Positions 46,715 to 56,692 are shown, counted from the stretch's first letter. The stretch: 64,000 nucleotides of DNA from Streptomyces sp. WZ-12 (GCF_028898845.1 NZ_CP118574.1:5553001-5617000), one strand, 5' to 3'. A program made the numbers and translations. The notes: a model not told the origin generated them from the sequence alone.

Positions 46715-47710
46715 TCAGGGGCGGGGCCCGCGGCACAGCGTGAGGAAGCGCGCGGCCAGCGGGTGGGCGTCGCGGGCCGGCAGGGCGAGGTGGACGGGCA
46801 CCGGGGGCGCGTTCTTCAGCCGGACGTAGCGGATACCGGGGTGCGGATGGCGCTCGGCGACCGGTTCCGGAGCCACCCCGACCCCGTGACCGGCCGCCAC
46901 CGCCTCCAGCCACTCGTCGAAGTTGCCCGCGGTGCAGGCGAGTTGGGGGCGCCGGTCGGCGGGCCACAGTTCGGGGCGGGTGGCGCCGGTGACGGTGTTG
47001 ACCACCAGGGGGAGCTCCGCCAGCTCGGCCCAGTCCAGGACCCGGCGGCGGGCCAGGCTGCCCGGGGCGGCGGCGCGCGGCACGGCGGCCACCCGCGGCT
47101 CCCGGAGCAGGAGGGCGGTGCGCAGCCCGGCATCGGGCGGCACCTCGCCGCGCAGCACCGCCACGTCCGACTCCCCGGTCTCCAGTCCGGCCAGCGGAGC
47201 GTCCCGGCGGACGAGCCGGACGCCGGCCCCGGTCGCCGCCTCGAAGTCCGCGATCAGCGCACGGCAGGCGGTCGGCAGCAGGGAGGTGAAGCCCAGCCGC
47301 AGCAGCGCCGGTCCGGTGGGGGAGCGCAGCGCGGTGGCGAGCCGGGGGAGGAGCGGCGCGAGGTCGGCGTAGAGGCGGCGGCCGGCGTCGGTCAGGGCGA
47401 CGTGGCGGGTCGTCCGGTCCAGCAGCCGGACGCCGAGGGCGGTCTCCAGGGCGCGGACGGCGCGGGTCAGTGCGGGCTGGCCGGTCCGCAGTCGGTCCGC
47501 GGCGTGGGTGAAGCTGCGCTCGTCGGCGACGGCCAGGAAGCCGCGCAGATGCCGGAGTTCGACGCCGTCGAGGATCGGGTCGGCGAGCGGATCGGCGTCC
47601 GGGGCGGTGGGGCCGTACGCGTCGTGGAGGGCGGGCGCGCCGTGTCGGGCGTCGTCGGGGGTGGGCCGCGCCGCGGTCCCGTCGTCGCAGATACCGCGGA
47701 CACCATTCAT
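46715..47710 (-). CDS. LysR-family transcriptional regulator
   Basis: A 331-residue regulator. After a 48-residue disordered start, the helix-turn-helix (VELRHLRGFLAVADERSFTHAADRLRTGQPALTRAVRALE) and an effector-binding domain follow. ATG 47710 is the only useful start, since the codon at the usual position is GTC. It is divergent from an MFS exporter gene with a 132-bp spacer and probably controls it. Confidence 0.87.
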   Translation of the reverse strand: MNGVRGICDDGTAARPTPDDARHGAPALHDAYGPTAPDADPLADPILDGVELRHLRGFLAVADERSFTHAADRLRTGQPALTRAVRALETALGVRLLDRTTRHVALTDAGRRLYADLAPLLPRLATALRSPTGPALLRLGFTSLLPTACRALIADFEAATGAGVRLVRRDAPLAGLETGESDVAVLRGEVPPDAGLRTALLLREPRVAAVPRAAAPGSLARRRVLDWAELAELPLVVNTVTGATRPELWPADRRPQLACTAGNFDEWLEAVAAGHGVGVAPEPVAERHPHPGIRYVRLKNAPPVPVHLALPARDAHPLAARFLTLCRGPRP

Positions 47711-47842
47711 GCGGCCCCAGCATAAGTGCTCCGTACGGGCATTTCCGCGGGCATCCGGAGACTTCCTACGTTTCCCCGCAGTGGTCCGCCCGGGGACCGG
47801 GGAGGGTCCCCGGCCCCGGTCCGGCCAGGGGAGTTGAGCGCG

Positions 47843-49027
47843 GTGCGCAAGGTCTGGCTGCTGACGCTGGGGGCGTTCACCCTCGGCCTGGACGCGTATG
47901 TGATGGCGGGGCTGCTACCGGTCCTCGCCCAGGACGTCGGGACCCGGCTGTCCCTGGCCGGTCAGTTGGTCACGGTCTTCACGCTCGCCTACGCGATCTG
48001 CGCGCCGCTGGTCGCCGGGCTGCTCTCCGGGGTGCGGCCCCGGCTGCTGATCCTGGCCGCGCTGGCGGTCTTCACCGTCGGCAACGGGCTGACCGCGCTG
48101 GCCCCTTCGCTGGGGGCGCTGCTCGCCGCCCGGATCGTCGCGGGCGCCGGCGCCGGGGTCTACTCCGCGCTGTCCACGGCGGCCGCCGCCGCGCTGGTCC
48201 CCGAGGCGAAGCGTGGCCGGGCGCTGGCCCTGGTGATGGGCGGGATGAGCGCCGGCACCGTATTGGGCGTGCCGATCGGGGTGTTGCTGGCCGAGCACAC
48301 CGGCTGGCGGGCCACGCTCTGGCTGGTCACCGGGCTGGGCGCGGTCGCTCTCGGCGGGCTCACGGCGCTGTTGCCGCCGGTGCCGGCGGGGCCCGCGGTG
48401 CCCATGCGGGCCCGGCTCGCGGCCCTCACCGACCGCGCGGTGGCGCCGGTCGTCACGGTGTCCTTCCTCGCCGCGGTGGCCAGCCTCGGCCTCTACACCT
48501 ACCTCGCGCCGGTGCTGGCCGCGGCCGGCGGCGTCCACGAGGTCACCCCCTACCTGTGGGCCTGGGGCGCCGGCGGGGTGCTGGGCAGCGTGCTGGCCGG
48601 ACCGCTGGTGGACCGGACCGGTCGGGTGCGGCCGCTGGTCGGCGGGGTGCTGCTGGTGATCGTCGCCGCCCAGGCGCTGCTGCCGACGCTGGCCGGCGCG
48701 GTGCTGCCCGGCGCGGTGGTCGCGCTGGTGGCCTGGGGCACGGCAGGCTGGGCGCTCCAGGTGCCGCAGCAGCACCGGCTGCTGAAGGCCGCCGGTGAGG
48801 AGCGCGGCACCGTGGCCCTCGCGCTGAACAACTCGGCGCTCTACCTGGGCAGCGCGGTCGGCTCGGCGCTCGGCGGACTGGCCCTGGCGGCGGGGCTGGC
48901 GCCGGACGCGCTGCCGTGGGCTGCGGCCGGGGTCGCGGCCCTGGGGCTGGTGGTGCATCTGGCAGCGGGCCGACGCTCCCGGGGCGCGGCGGGCGTGAGT
49001 ACCCTTGGCAGTTATGAGCACTCTTGA
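47843..49027 (+). CDS. MFS exporter (AraJ/DHA1-like)
   Basis: A 394-residue transporter with about 12 helices. It starts RKVWLLTLGAFTLGLDAYVMAGLLPVLAQDVG, the pattern of DHA1 sugar-efflux and chloramphenicol-type exporters; LALVMGGMSAGTVLGVPIGVLLAEHTGWRATLW is motif C, typical of antiporters. GTG 47843 follows GGGGAG by nine bases; TTG 47834 is a weaker option. It probably exports a drug or metabolite sensed by the divergent LysR protein. Its last codons overlap the next gene. Confidence 0.87.
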   Translation: MRKVWLLTLGAFTLGLDAYVMAGLLPVLAQDVGTRLSLAGQLVTVFTLAYAICAPLVAGLLSGVRPRLLILAALAVFTVGNGLTALAPSLGALLAARIVAGAGAGVYSALSTAAAAALVPEAKRGRALALVMGGMSAGTVLGVPIGVLLAEHTGWRATLWLVTGLGAVALGGLTALLPPVPAGPAVPMRARLAALTDRAVAPVVTVSFLAAVASLGLYTYLAPVLAAAGGVHEVTPYLWAWGAGGVLGSVLAGPLVDRTGRVRPLVGGVLLVIVAAQALLPTLAGAVLPGAVVALVAWGTAGWALQVPQQHRLLKAAGEERGTVALALNNSALYLGSAVGSALGGLALAAGLAPDALPWAAAGVAALGLVVHLAAGRRSRGAAGVSTLGSYEHS

Positions 49028-49304
49028 GCCCGAGCGCGGGGCAGGTACGGGGACCCTCGTAGAGCCGACACCGCAGGTGTCGCACGGCGACGGCGACCAC
49101 GAGCGCTTCGCCCACTACGTCCAGAAGGACAAGATCATGGCGAGCGCGCTCGACGGCACGCCCGTCGTGGCGCTCTGCGGCAAGGTCTGGGTCCCGGGTC
49201 GCGACCCGAAGAAGTACCCGGTCTGCCCGCTGTGCAAGGAGATCTTCGAGTCCATGGGCGCCGGTGGCGACAAGGACAAGGGCAAGGACGGCGGCAAGAA
49301 GTAG
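49014..49304 (+). CDS. DUF3039 zinc-binding protein
   Basis: A 96-residue protein of a small actinobacterial family. The conserved core FAHYVQKDKIMASALDGTPVVALCGKVWVPGRDP ends in YPVCPLCKEI; Cys in LCGK plus CPLC probably bind zinc. The tail is Lys/Asp/Gly. ATG 49014 lies inside the end of the exporter gene (14-bp overlap, other frame) with no ribosome site but a TACCCT -10-like element just before, so the mRNA may start at or near the ATG. Confidence 0.88.
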   Translation: MSTLEPERGAGTGTLVEPTPQVSHGDGDHERFAHYVQKDKIMASALDGTPVVALCGKVWVPGRDPKKYPVCPLCKEIFESMGAGGDKDKGKDGGKK

Positions 49305-49539
49305 CCGCCCCGGGCGGGCGGCCGCCCACAGGCCCGGCGCCGAGCGGCGTCGAGGCCCCGGAGCGCGGCCGGCCCACCCTCGGTCCGCACGGGCCCGGGT
49401 CCCTTGAGGGCCCGGGCCCGTTGCCGTGCCCGGACCGCCCGTCGCGGTGGCCCCGGCGGGCGCCGGCCCGGGGAGTGCGCGCCGACGGCTGTCGCCGCCG
49501 TGGTTTCCTTCCGCGGCGACGCGGTGAAGACTTCACGTC

Positions 49540-51198
49540 GTGACAGCTCTGGAGACCGATTCCCCCACAGGTCTGATCCCGGCGCCGCTCAGCCGCGACC
49601 TGGGCGACGGCGGGGCCCGCCCCCGGACCGTGCGGCTCGGCGCGCAGACCGCGCTGGCCGCCGCCCCCGGCACCGAGGACACCGCCCGCTGGCTGCGCGC
49701 CACCCTCGGCGCCGCCTTCGCCCTCCCGTTGCCGCCCGGCTCCGCCGAGGCGCCCGACACCCTGACGTTGGCCCTGGACGCGACGCTGCCGGCGGAGGGC
49801 TACCGGCTCGACGCCGACGCCCGCTGGGGCGTGCGCCTCACCGGCGGCAGCCCGGCCGGCGTCTTCTGGGGCGCGCAGACGCTCCGTCAGCTCCTCGGCC
49901 CGGCCGCCTTCCGGCGCTCCGCGCTCGACCCGGAGCGCGCCCCCGGGATGCCGGAGCAGACCATCGAGGACGCCCCCCGCTTCGGCTGGCGCGGCCTGAT
50001 GCTGGACGTCGCCCGGCACTTCCTCCCCAAGGAAGGGGTGCTGCGCTACCTCGACCTGATGGCCGCCCACAAACTCAACGTCCTGCACTTCCACCTCACC
50101 GACGACCAGGGCTGGCGGATCGAGATCCGCCGCTACCCGCGGCTGACCGAGACCGGCGCCTGGCGCGAGCGCAGCAAACTCGGCCACCGCGACTCGCCGC
50201 TGTGGGACCCGCGCCCGCACGGCGGTTACTACACCCAGGACGATCTGCGCGAGATCGTCGCCTACGCCGCCGAGCGACAGATCACCGTCGTCCCCGAGAT
50301 CGATATCCCCGGGCACTCGCAGGCCGCCATCGCGGCGTACCCGGAGCTGGGCAACACCGACGTCATCGACACCACCTCCCTGAAGGTCTGGGACACCTGG
50401 GGCGTAAGTCCCAACGTACTGGCGCCCACTGACACCACCCTGCGGTTCTACGAGCACGTGCTGGAGGAGGTGCTCGCCCTCTTCCCGTCCCGCTTCGTGC
50501 ACGTGGGCGGCGACGAGTGCCCCAAGGAGCAGTGGCGGGCCTCGGCCACCGCCCAGGAGCGGATCGCGGAGCTGTCCCTGGACGGCGAGGACGGGCTGCA
50601 GAGCTGGTTCATCCGGCACTTCGACCGCTGGCTGACCGACCGCGGCCGCCGGCTGATCGGCTGGGACGAGATCCTCGAAGGGGGCCTGGCGGAGGGCGCG
50701 ACGGTCTCCTCCTGGCGCGGGTACGAGGGCGGCATCGCCGCCGCCAAGGCCGGCCACGACGTCGTCATGTGCCCCTCGCAGCAGGTGTACTTGGACTACC
50801 GGCAGCACGCCTCGCCCGAGGAGCCGGTGCCGATCGGCTATGTGCGGACCCTGGAGGACGTCTACCGGTTCGAGCCGGTCCCGCCGCAGTTGACGCGCGA
50901 ACAGGCCGAGCGGGTCCTGGGCACCCAGGCCAACGCCTGGTCCGAGGCGATGGACGGTCAACCGCGCCTGGACTACCAGCTCTTCCCGCGGCTGGTGGCG
51001 TTCGCCGAGGTGGCCTGGTCCCGGTTGCCGGCCCCGGAGGCCCGCGACTACCAGGACTTCACCGGCCGGATGACCGAGCACTACGCCCGCCTCGACGCCC
51101 TCGGCGTCGGCTACCGCCCGCCCGGTGGCCCCCTCCCGTGGCAGCGGCGTCCCGGCATCCTCGGACGCCCCTTCGACGGGTCGCCCCCAAACGTGTGA
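49540..51198 (+). CDS. Beta-N-acetylhexosaminidase (GH20)
   Basis: A 552-residue GH20 enzyme that removes terminal GlcNAc/GalNAc by substrate-assisted catalysis. A GH20b domain occupies residues 1-145; the barrel begins near 147 (GWRGLMLDVARHFL, LHFHLTDDQGWRIEI). Asp325-Glu326 in FVHVGGDEC are the catalytic pair, and TWGVSPNVL and YYTQDDLREIV are typical. No signal peptide, so it acts in the cytoplasm, for example on imported chitin or wall fragments. GTG start at 49540. Confidence 0.93.
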   Translation: MTALETDSPTGLIPAPLSRDLGDGGARPRTVRLGAQTALAAAPGTEDTARWLRATLGAAFALPLPPGSAEAPDTLTLALDATLPAEGYRLDADARWGVRLTGGSPAGVFWGAQTLRQLLGPAAFRRSALDPERAPGMPEQTIEDAPRFGWRGLMLDVARHFLPKEGVLRYLDLMAAHKLNVLHFHLTDDQGWRIEIRRYPRLTETGAWRERSKLGHRDSPLWDPRPHGGYYTQDDLREIVAYAAERQITVVPEIDIPGHSQAAIAAYPELGNTDVIDTTSLKVWDTWGVSPNVLAPTDTTLRFYEHVLEEVLALFPSRFVHVGGDECPKEQWRASATAQERIAELSLDGEDGLQSWFIRHFDRWLTDRGRRLIGWDEILEGGLAEGATVSSWRGYEGGIAAAKAGHDVVMCPSQQVYLDYRQHASPEEPVPIGYVRTLEDVYRFEPVPPQLTREQAERVLGTQANAWSEAMDGQPRLDYQLFPRLVAFAEVAWSRLPAPEARDYQDFTGRMTEHYARLDALGVGYRPPGGPLPWQRRPGILGRPFDGSPPNV

Positions 51199-51427
51199 GC
51201 CCTCGTCCAAGGAGGGCGCCTGTCCGGCCGGACCCTGGAACGGTGGTGCCCGTTCACCGGAACCGGGGGGACGAATCCGGACCAGCGCCCTCTTCGGGAC
51301 GGAACACCCTTCGCGCACCCTCGCGTACCGGGTCCGCGAAGATGTGCCAGAGTTGCCACGTCCGGGTCGTGAGCACGTACCGTACGGCGGAGCGGAATGC
51401 CGGGACACCGGGGAAGGGGCAGCTGGG

Positions 51428-52324
51428 TTGACCACGCACGCACCGCACGCGTCGCAATCGGTGACGTTGCCGGTCTCGCTCGACGAGGCGGTGGCGGCGT
51501 TGACGGCCATGCCCGCCGCCGTGCCCGTCGCGGGCGGCACGGACCTCATGGCGGCGGTCAACGCCGGACTCCTCAGACCAGCGGGCCTGGTGGGCCTCGG
51601 CCGGATCAGCGAGATCCGCGGCTGGCAATACCTGGACGGCCACGCGCTGCTGGGGGCGGGCCTCACCCTCGCCCGTATGGGACGCCCCGACTTCGCCGCG
51701 CTCATCCCGGGACTGGCCGCCGCGGCCCGCGCGGCCGGCCCGCCGCAGATCCGCAACGCCGGGACCCTCGGCGGCAACATCGTCAGTTGCGCCCCCACGG
51801 GCGACACCCTCCCGGTGCTCGCCGCCCTGGAGGCCACGGTCGTCATCGCCGGCCCCGGGGGCGCCCGCCGCGAGATCCCGGTCAGTCATCTGCTCACCGG
51901 CCGGGACATGTTGAGCCCCGGCGAGCTCGTCGGCTTCGTCCGGGTGCCGCTGCTGCACGCCCCGCAGACCTTCCTCAAGGCCACCGGGCGCACCGGCCCC
52001 GGCCGCGCCACCGCCTCCGTCGCGCTGGTCCTGGACCCGGCCCGGCGCTCGGTGCGCTGCGCGGTCGGCGCGGTCGCCGCCATGCCGCTGCGGCCCCTGG
52101 AGGCCGAGCAGTGGGTGGCCTCGCTCATCGACTGGGACGGCGAACGCGGCCTGGTCCCCGAGGCGCTGGCCGCCTTCGGCGACTACGTGGCCGCCGCCTG
52201 CATCCCCGACCCGGCGCCGCCGCAGGACGGCTCCGAACCGGCGGCCCTGCCGCCGGCCGCTCTGCACCTGCGCCGTACGGTGGCAGCCCTGGCCCGCCGC
52301 GCACTTGGGAGGGCGCTCTCGTGA
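51428..52324 (+). CDS. FAD-binding subunit of a xanthine-dehydrogenase-like enzyme
   Basis: A 298-residue FAD subunit of the molybdenum hydroxylase family. AVPVAGGTDLMAAVNAGL near the start and RNAGTLGGNIVSCAPTGDTLPVLAAL are the FAD-binding motifs of CoxM/XdhB proteins. It should pass electrons from the Fe-S subunit to NAD or another acceptor. TTG 51428 follows AAGGGG by eight bases. The next gene starts in its TGA (GTGA), so they are translationally coupled. Confidence 0.9.
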   Translation: MTTHAPHASQSVTLPVSLDEAVAALTAMPAAVPVAGGTDLMAAVNAGLLRPAGLVGLGRISEIRGWQYLDGHALLGAGLTLARMGRPDFAALIPGLAAAARAAGPPQIRNAGTLGGNIVSCAPTGDTLPVLAALEATVVIAGPGGARREIPVSHLLTGRDMLSPGELVGFVRVPLLHAPQTFLKATGRTGPGRATASVALVLDPARRSVRCAVGAVAAMPLRPLEAEQWVASLIDWDGERGLVPEALAAFGDYVAAACIPDPAPPQDGSEPAALPPAALHLRRTVAALARRALGRALS

Positions 52325-54291
52325 GCGAAGCAGACAACCGCCGCCGGCAGCAGCCGCATCCGGAGCAGGGCTGGCAGCCGCTGCCGCCGGGCGGCGAGTA
52401 CGAGGCGGAGGCGACCGCCTTCGTCCAGCTTCCGGAAGGCTTCACCACCGAGGCGTACGGGGCCGGTTACCGCACTCCGGGCAGCGACCCGTTGGCGGCC
52501 CCCGGCCACGGTTACACCCCGCCCGCCTCGTTCCCCGCGCACGCCCCCGCGCACCCGGGCGCCGGCACCGACCCGGCGGCGACCGGGCAGTGGACGATGC
52601 CGTTCGCCGACCAGTCCGCCGGGTACGCCGACCCCGCGGCCGGATACACCGACCAGACGGGCCGGCAGGAGCCCGCACCGCACCAGGGCCCGCCCGCCGG
52701 CTACCAGGCCAACGCGCCCGAGGGCGCCCAGCCGTGGGGCGGCGAGCAGGTGCACTGGCCGGTCGCCGGCAGTCCGGAGGCGGCCGGCGGAGCGTGGCGC
52801 GTGCCGGCGGCCGACGACGTCCTTGAGGAGTCCGGCGAGTACCGCGTCGGCGACGACCAGTTGACCGGCCACGGCGGCGCCGCGCCGCACGCCGACGGCG
52901 GCTACCCCGCGCCGTACGAGGGCACCGGGGTGCCGGGCCAGGGCGCCACAGGACACTGGAACTTCAGCGCCGGGCTGGACGCCACGAGCGGGGCCGGCAC
53001 CGGCGCCGACGGGGGCGCTCCGGCCGGCGCGGGCGAGCCGTACCCGGCGCCCGCCGACGACCCGTACGCGCGGGGCGCCGCCGCGTCCGGTACGGGCGGG
53101 GCGACCGGCCACTGGTCGCTGCCCGCCGACGCGCTGGCCCAGTGGCCGCCGGCCGGGCAGCCGGTCCACCAGGAGGACGCGCCCACCGGCCAGGAAGGCG
53201 CCACGGAGGTGCCCGCCCCCGGGAGCGCCGAAAGCTGGTCGATCCCGGTGGTGGAGGGCGAACAGTCCGACACCACGGGGGAGTTCGTCGTCGACGCGGG
53301 CCGGGCGGCCGCCGCCCCGGAGGGCGAGCCCCACGCGCCGGCCGTCGAGCACGACGTGGCGGGGCCGGTGGCGCCCGCCGAGCGCGGCGCGGAGACGGCC
53401 CCCGAGGCGCCCGCGCGGGCGCTGCCCGCCGAGCCGGCGCCGGCGGGCCCGCAGGGCGCCCCCAAGGCCCCCGCGGCCGCAGTCCCGGACGTCGTCGAGG
53501 CCGGCCACCCGGAGGGCCCGGCCGCGGATCCCGTTGCGGATTCCGGCCCACCCCCCGCCGGGCCGACCGCCGTTGAGCCGGCGGCCCCGGCCACCGCCAC
53601 GGACGCGCCGCCCGTCGAACCGGCCACCCCCGACGCCGAGGCCGCGACGGCGCACCCCGCGCCGTCCGAGCCGGCGCCGGCCGCCCCCGACGGCCACGAC
53701 GAACACCCCTCCGCCTCCTACGTGTTGCGCGTCAACGGCGTCGACCGCCCGGTGACCGAGGCATGGATCGGCGAGTCGCTGCTGTACGTGCTGCGCGAGC
53801 GGCTCGGCCTGGCCGGGGCCAAGGACGGCTGCTCCCAAGGGGAGTGCGGGGCCTGTTCGGTCCAGGTGGACGGGCGGCTGGTCGCCTCCTGTCTGGTGCC
53901 CGCCGCCACCGCGGCCGGCAGCGAGGTCCGCACCGTCGAGGGGCTGGCGGAGAACGGCGTGCCCTCCGACGTCCAGCAGGCGCTCGCCGCCTCCGGGGCC
54001 GTGCAGTGCGGCTTCTGCGTACCGGGCATGGCGATGACCGTCCACGACCTGTTGGAGGGCAACCACGCCCCCACGGAGTTGGAGACCCGCAAGGCGCTCT
54101 GCGGCAACCTCTGCCGCTGTTCCGGCTACCGGGGGGTCCTGGACGCCGTCGCCGACGTCGTCGCGTCCCGCGCCGAGGCCGCCGGGGAGGCGCCGGCCGA
54201 GACCGCCCGCATCCCCCACCAGGCCGGTCCCGCCGACCCGATGGACGGGGCACCGCACCACCAGGAGCAGCAGCCGGGAGGCGCCGGATGA
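52321..54291 (+). CDS. [2Fe-2S] subunit of xanthine-dehydrogenase-like enzyme with long disordered extension
   Basis: A 656-residue protein. The last 200 residues are the normal electron-transfer subunit: ferredoxin-like cluster GCSQGECGACSV with a fourth Cys after LVAS, and the helical second cluster QCGFC and GNLCRC. Typical CoxS/XdhC proteins are about 160 residues. Here an extension of about 460 residues, rich in Pro, Ala, Gly, Glu and Tyr, precedes it. It contains four loosely repeated W motifs: TGQWTMP, TGHWNFS, TGHWSLP and ESWSIP. Start is GTG 52321, overlapping the FAD gene stop. Confidence 0.88.
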   Translation: MSEADNRRRQQPHPEQGWQPLPPGGEYEAEATAFVQLPEGFTTEAYGAGYRTPGSDPLAAPGHGYTPPASFPAHAPAHPGAGTDPAATGQWTMPFADQSAGYADPAAGYTDQTGRQEPAPHQGPPAGYQANAPEGAQPWGGEQVHWPVAGSPEAAGGAWRVPAADDVLEESGEYRVGDDQLTGHGGAAPHADGGYPAPYEGTGVPGQGATGHWNFSAGLDATSGAGTGADGGAPAGAGEPYPAPADDPYARGAAASGTGGATGHWSLPADALAQWPPAGQPVHQEDAPTGQEGATEVPAPGSAESWSIPVVEGEQSDTTGEFVVDAGRAAAAPEGEPHAPAVEHDVAGPVAPAERGAETAPEAPARALPAEPAPAGPQGAPKAPAAAVPDVVEAGHPEGPAADPVADSGPPPAGPTAVEPAAPATATDAPPVEPATPDAEAATAHPAPSEPAPAAPDGHDEHPSASYVLRVNGVDRPVTEAWIGESLLYVLRERLGLAGAKDGCSQGECGACSVQVDGRLVASCLVPAATAAGSEVRTVEGLAENGVPSDVQQALAASGAVQCGFCVPGMAMTVHDLLEGNHAPTELETRKALCGNLCRCSGYRGVLDAVADVVASRAEAAGEAPAETARIPHQAGPADPMDGAPHHQEQQPGGAG

Positions 54292-54352
54292 GTGAGACCA
54301 CCAGGGGGTGCGCGCCTCGCGCCGTCGGGGGCGAGCGGAGTGGGGACGTGGC

Positions 54353-56692
54353 ATGAGCGGTACGACTGACGGGGCCGGGGTCGGGGCCGCGACCGCGACG
54401 CCCGCGACGGGCGCCCAGATCCCCGTCGAACCGCCGGCGCAGGGGCTGGGCGTCTCCCTGGCGCCCGCCGACGCGGCGGCCAAGGCCGAGGGCACCTTCC
54501 CGTACGCCTCCGACCTGTGGGCCGAGGGCCTGTTGTGGGCGGCGGTGCTGCGCTCCCCGCACCCCCGGGCGCGGATCCGCTCCGTGGACACCCGGCACGC
54601 CACGGAGATGCCGGGCGTGCACGCGGTCGTCACCCACGAGGACGTGCCCGGCGACAAGGGGCACGGCCGGGGCACCGCCGACCGCCCGGTGTTCGCCAAG
54701 GACGAGGTCCGCCACCACGGTGAGCCGATCGCCGCGGTGGCCGCCGACCACCCCGACACGGCCCGGCTGGCGGCCGCCGCGATCGTCGTCGAGTACGAGG
54801 TCCAGGAGGCCGTCACCGACCCCCAACTCGCCTTCGAGGCCGAGCCGTTGCACCCGGATGGCAACCTCATCCGGCACATCCCGCTCCGCTTCGGCGACCC
54901 GGAGGCGGTCGGCGAGGTGATGGTCGAGGGCTTCTACCGGATCGGCCGCCAGGACCCCGCGCCCATCGGGGCCGAGGCCGGGCTCGCGGTGCCGCGGCCC
55001 GACGGCGGGGTGGAGATCTACTCCGCCTCCACCGACCCGCACACCGACCGCGATCTGGCCGCCGCCTCCTTCGGGCTGGCGCGGGAGCAGGTCCGGGTCG
55101 TGGTGACGGGCGTGCCCGGGGCCACCGCCGACCGCGAGGACCCCAGCGTCCAGTTGTCCCTGGGGCTGTTGGCGCTCCGTACGGGGTGCCCGGTGAAGCT
55201 GGCCGCCACCCGGGAGGAGTCCTTCCTCACCCACGCCCACCGTCACCCGACGCTGCTGCGCTACCGGCACCACGCCGACGCCGACGGCACGTTGGTGAAG
55301 GTGGAGGCGCAGATCCTGATGGACGCCGGGGCGTACGCGGACACCTCCTCCGAGGCGCTGGCCGCCGCGGTCTCGTTCGCCTGCGGCCCGTACGTCGTCC
55401 CGCACGCCGTCGTCGAGGGCTGGGCGGTGCGCACCAACAACCCGCCCTCCGGCCACCTGCGCGGCGAGGGCGCGCTCCAGGTCTGCGCCGCCTATGAGGG
55501 CCAGATGGACAAGCTGGCCGCCCAACTGGGCCTGGAGCCCGACGAGATCCGCCGGCGCAACGTGATGGCCACCGGCGACCTGTTGCCCACCGGGCAGACG
55601 GTCACCTGCCCCGCCCCGGTGGCCGAGCTGCTGACCGCCGTCACCGAGGCGCCGCTGCCGGAGCTGCCCAAGGACACCCCCGAGGCGGAGTGGCTGCTGC
55701 CGGGCGGGCCCGAGGGCGCGGGCGAGCCGGGCGCGGTCCGGCGCGGCGTCGGCTACGCCCTGGGCATGGTGCACATGCTCGGCGCGGAGGGCGCCGACGA
55801 GGTGTCCACCGCCACCGTCAAGGTCAGCGGTTCGGTCGCCACCGTCATCTGCGCCGCCGTGGAGACCGGTTCGGGCTTCGCCACCCTGGCGCGCCAGATC
55901 GTCCAGGAGACCCTGGGCGTGGAGGAGGTGCACGTCGCGGGCGTGGACACCGACCAGCCGCCGGCCGGTCGGGCCTGCCACAGCCGGCACACCTGGGTCT
56001 CCGGCGGGGCGATCGAGCGGGCCGCGAAGATGGTCCGCACCCAGCTCCTCCAGCCGCTGGCCCACAAGTTCGGGATGTCCACCGAGCTGCTGCAGATCGC
56101 CGACGGCAAGATCACCTCGTACGACGGGGTGCTCAGCACCACCGTCGCCGAGGCGCTGGACGGCAAGGAGCTGTGGGCCACCGCGCAGTGCCGGCCGCAT
56201 CCGACCGAGCCGCTGGACGAGACCGGCCAGGGCGATGCGTTCGTCGGCCTGGTCTTCTGCGCGATCCGCTGTGTCGCCGATGTGGACATCGAGTTGGGCA
56301 CGGTGCGGGTGGTGGAGATGACCGTGGCCCAGGACGTGGGGCGGGTGCTCAACCCGCGCCAGTTGCGCGCCCGGATCGAGGCCGGGGTGACCCAGGGCCT
56401 GGGGGCCGCGCTGATGGAGAACCTCCGCACCACCCGCGGCCAGGTCCGCCATCCCGACCTGACCGGTTATGCGCTGCCGACCTCACTGGACGCCCCGGAC
56501 ATCCGGATCGCCAAGCTGGTCGAGGAGCGCGATGTGGTCGCCCCGTTCGGCGCCAAGGCGGTCAGCGCGGTGCCGGTGGTGACCTCGCCGGCCGCGGTGG
56601 CGTCGGCGGTCCGCGCCGCGACCGGCCGGCCGATCGGCCGCCTGCCGATCCGACCGCAGGCGGCGGTGGCGCAGCCGGTGCAACTGCCCTAG
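54353..56692 (+). CDS. Molybdopterin-subunit-like protein (XDH family, divergent active site)
   Basis: A 779-residue homologue of the molybdenum cofactor subunit. The first domain (FPYASDLWAEGLLWAAVLRSPHPRARI) is recognisable, and the overall length is normal. Signature residues differ. The GGxFGG loop is replaced by GVPGATADRED, the GQG of the third motif reads TGSGF, and the region of the catalytic Glu (normally GVGE) reads GAKAVSAVP. It may bind cofactor differently, be structural, or act on another substrate. ATG 54353 was chosen; 54308 is an in-frame GTG-type extension. Follows the Fe-S gene by 61 bases. Confidence 0.84.
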   Translation: MSGTTDGAGVGAATATPATGAQIPVEPPAQGLGVSLAPADAAAKAEGTFPYASDLWAEGLLWAAVLRSPHPRARIRSVDTRHATEMPGVHAVVTHEDVPGDKGHGRGTADRPVFAKDEVRHHGEPIAAVAADHPDTARLAAAAIVVEYEVQEAVTDPQLAFEAEPLHPDGNLIRHIPLRFGDPEAVGEVMVEGFYRIGRQDPAPIGAEAGLAVPRPDGGVEIYSASTDPHTDRDLAAASFGLAREQVRVVVTGVPGATADREDPSVQLSLGLLALRTGCPVKLAATREESFLTHAHRHPTLLRYRHHADADGTLVKVEAQILMDAGAYADTSSEALAAAVSFACGPYVVPHAVVEGWAVRTNNPPSGHLRGEGALQVCAAYEGQMDKLAAQLGLEPDEIRRRNVMATGDLLPTGQTVTCPAPVAELLTAVTEAPLPELPKDTPEAEWLLPGGPEGAGEPGAVRRGVGYALGMVHMLGAEGADEVSTATVKVSGSVATVICAAVETGSGFATLARQIVQETLGVEEVHVAGVDTDQPPAGRACHSRHTWVSGGAIERAAKMVRTQLLQPLAHKFGMSTELLQIADGKITSYDGVLSTTVAEALDGKELWATAQCRPHPTEPLDETGQGDAFVGLVFCAIRCVADVDIELGTVRVVEMTVAQDVGRVLNPRQLRARIEAGVTQGLGAALMENLRTTRGQVRHPDLTGYALPTSLDAPDIRIAKLVEERDVVAPFGAKAVSAVPVVTSPAAVASAVRAATGRPIGRLPIRPQAAVAQPVQLP

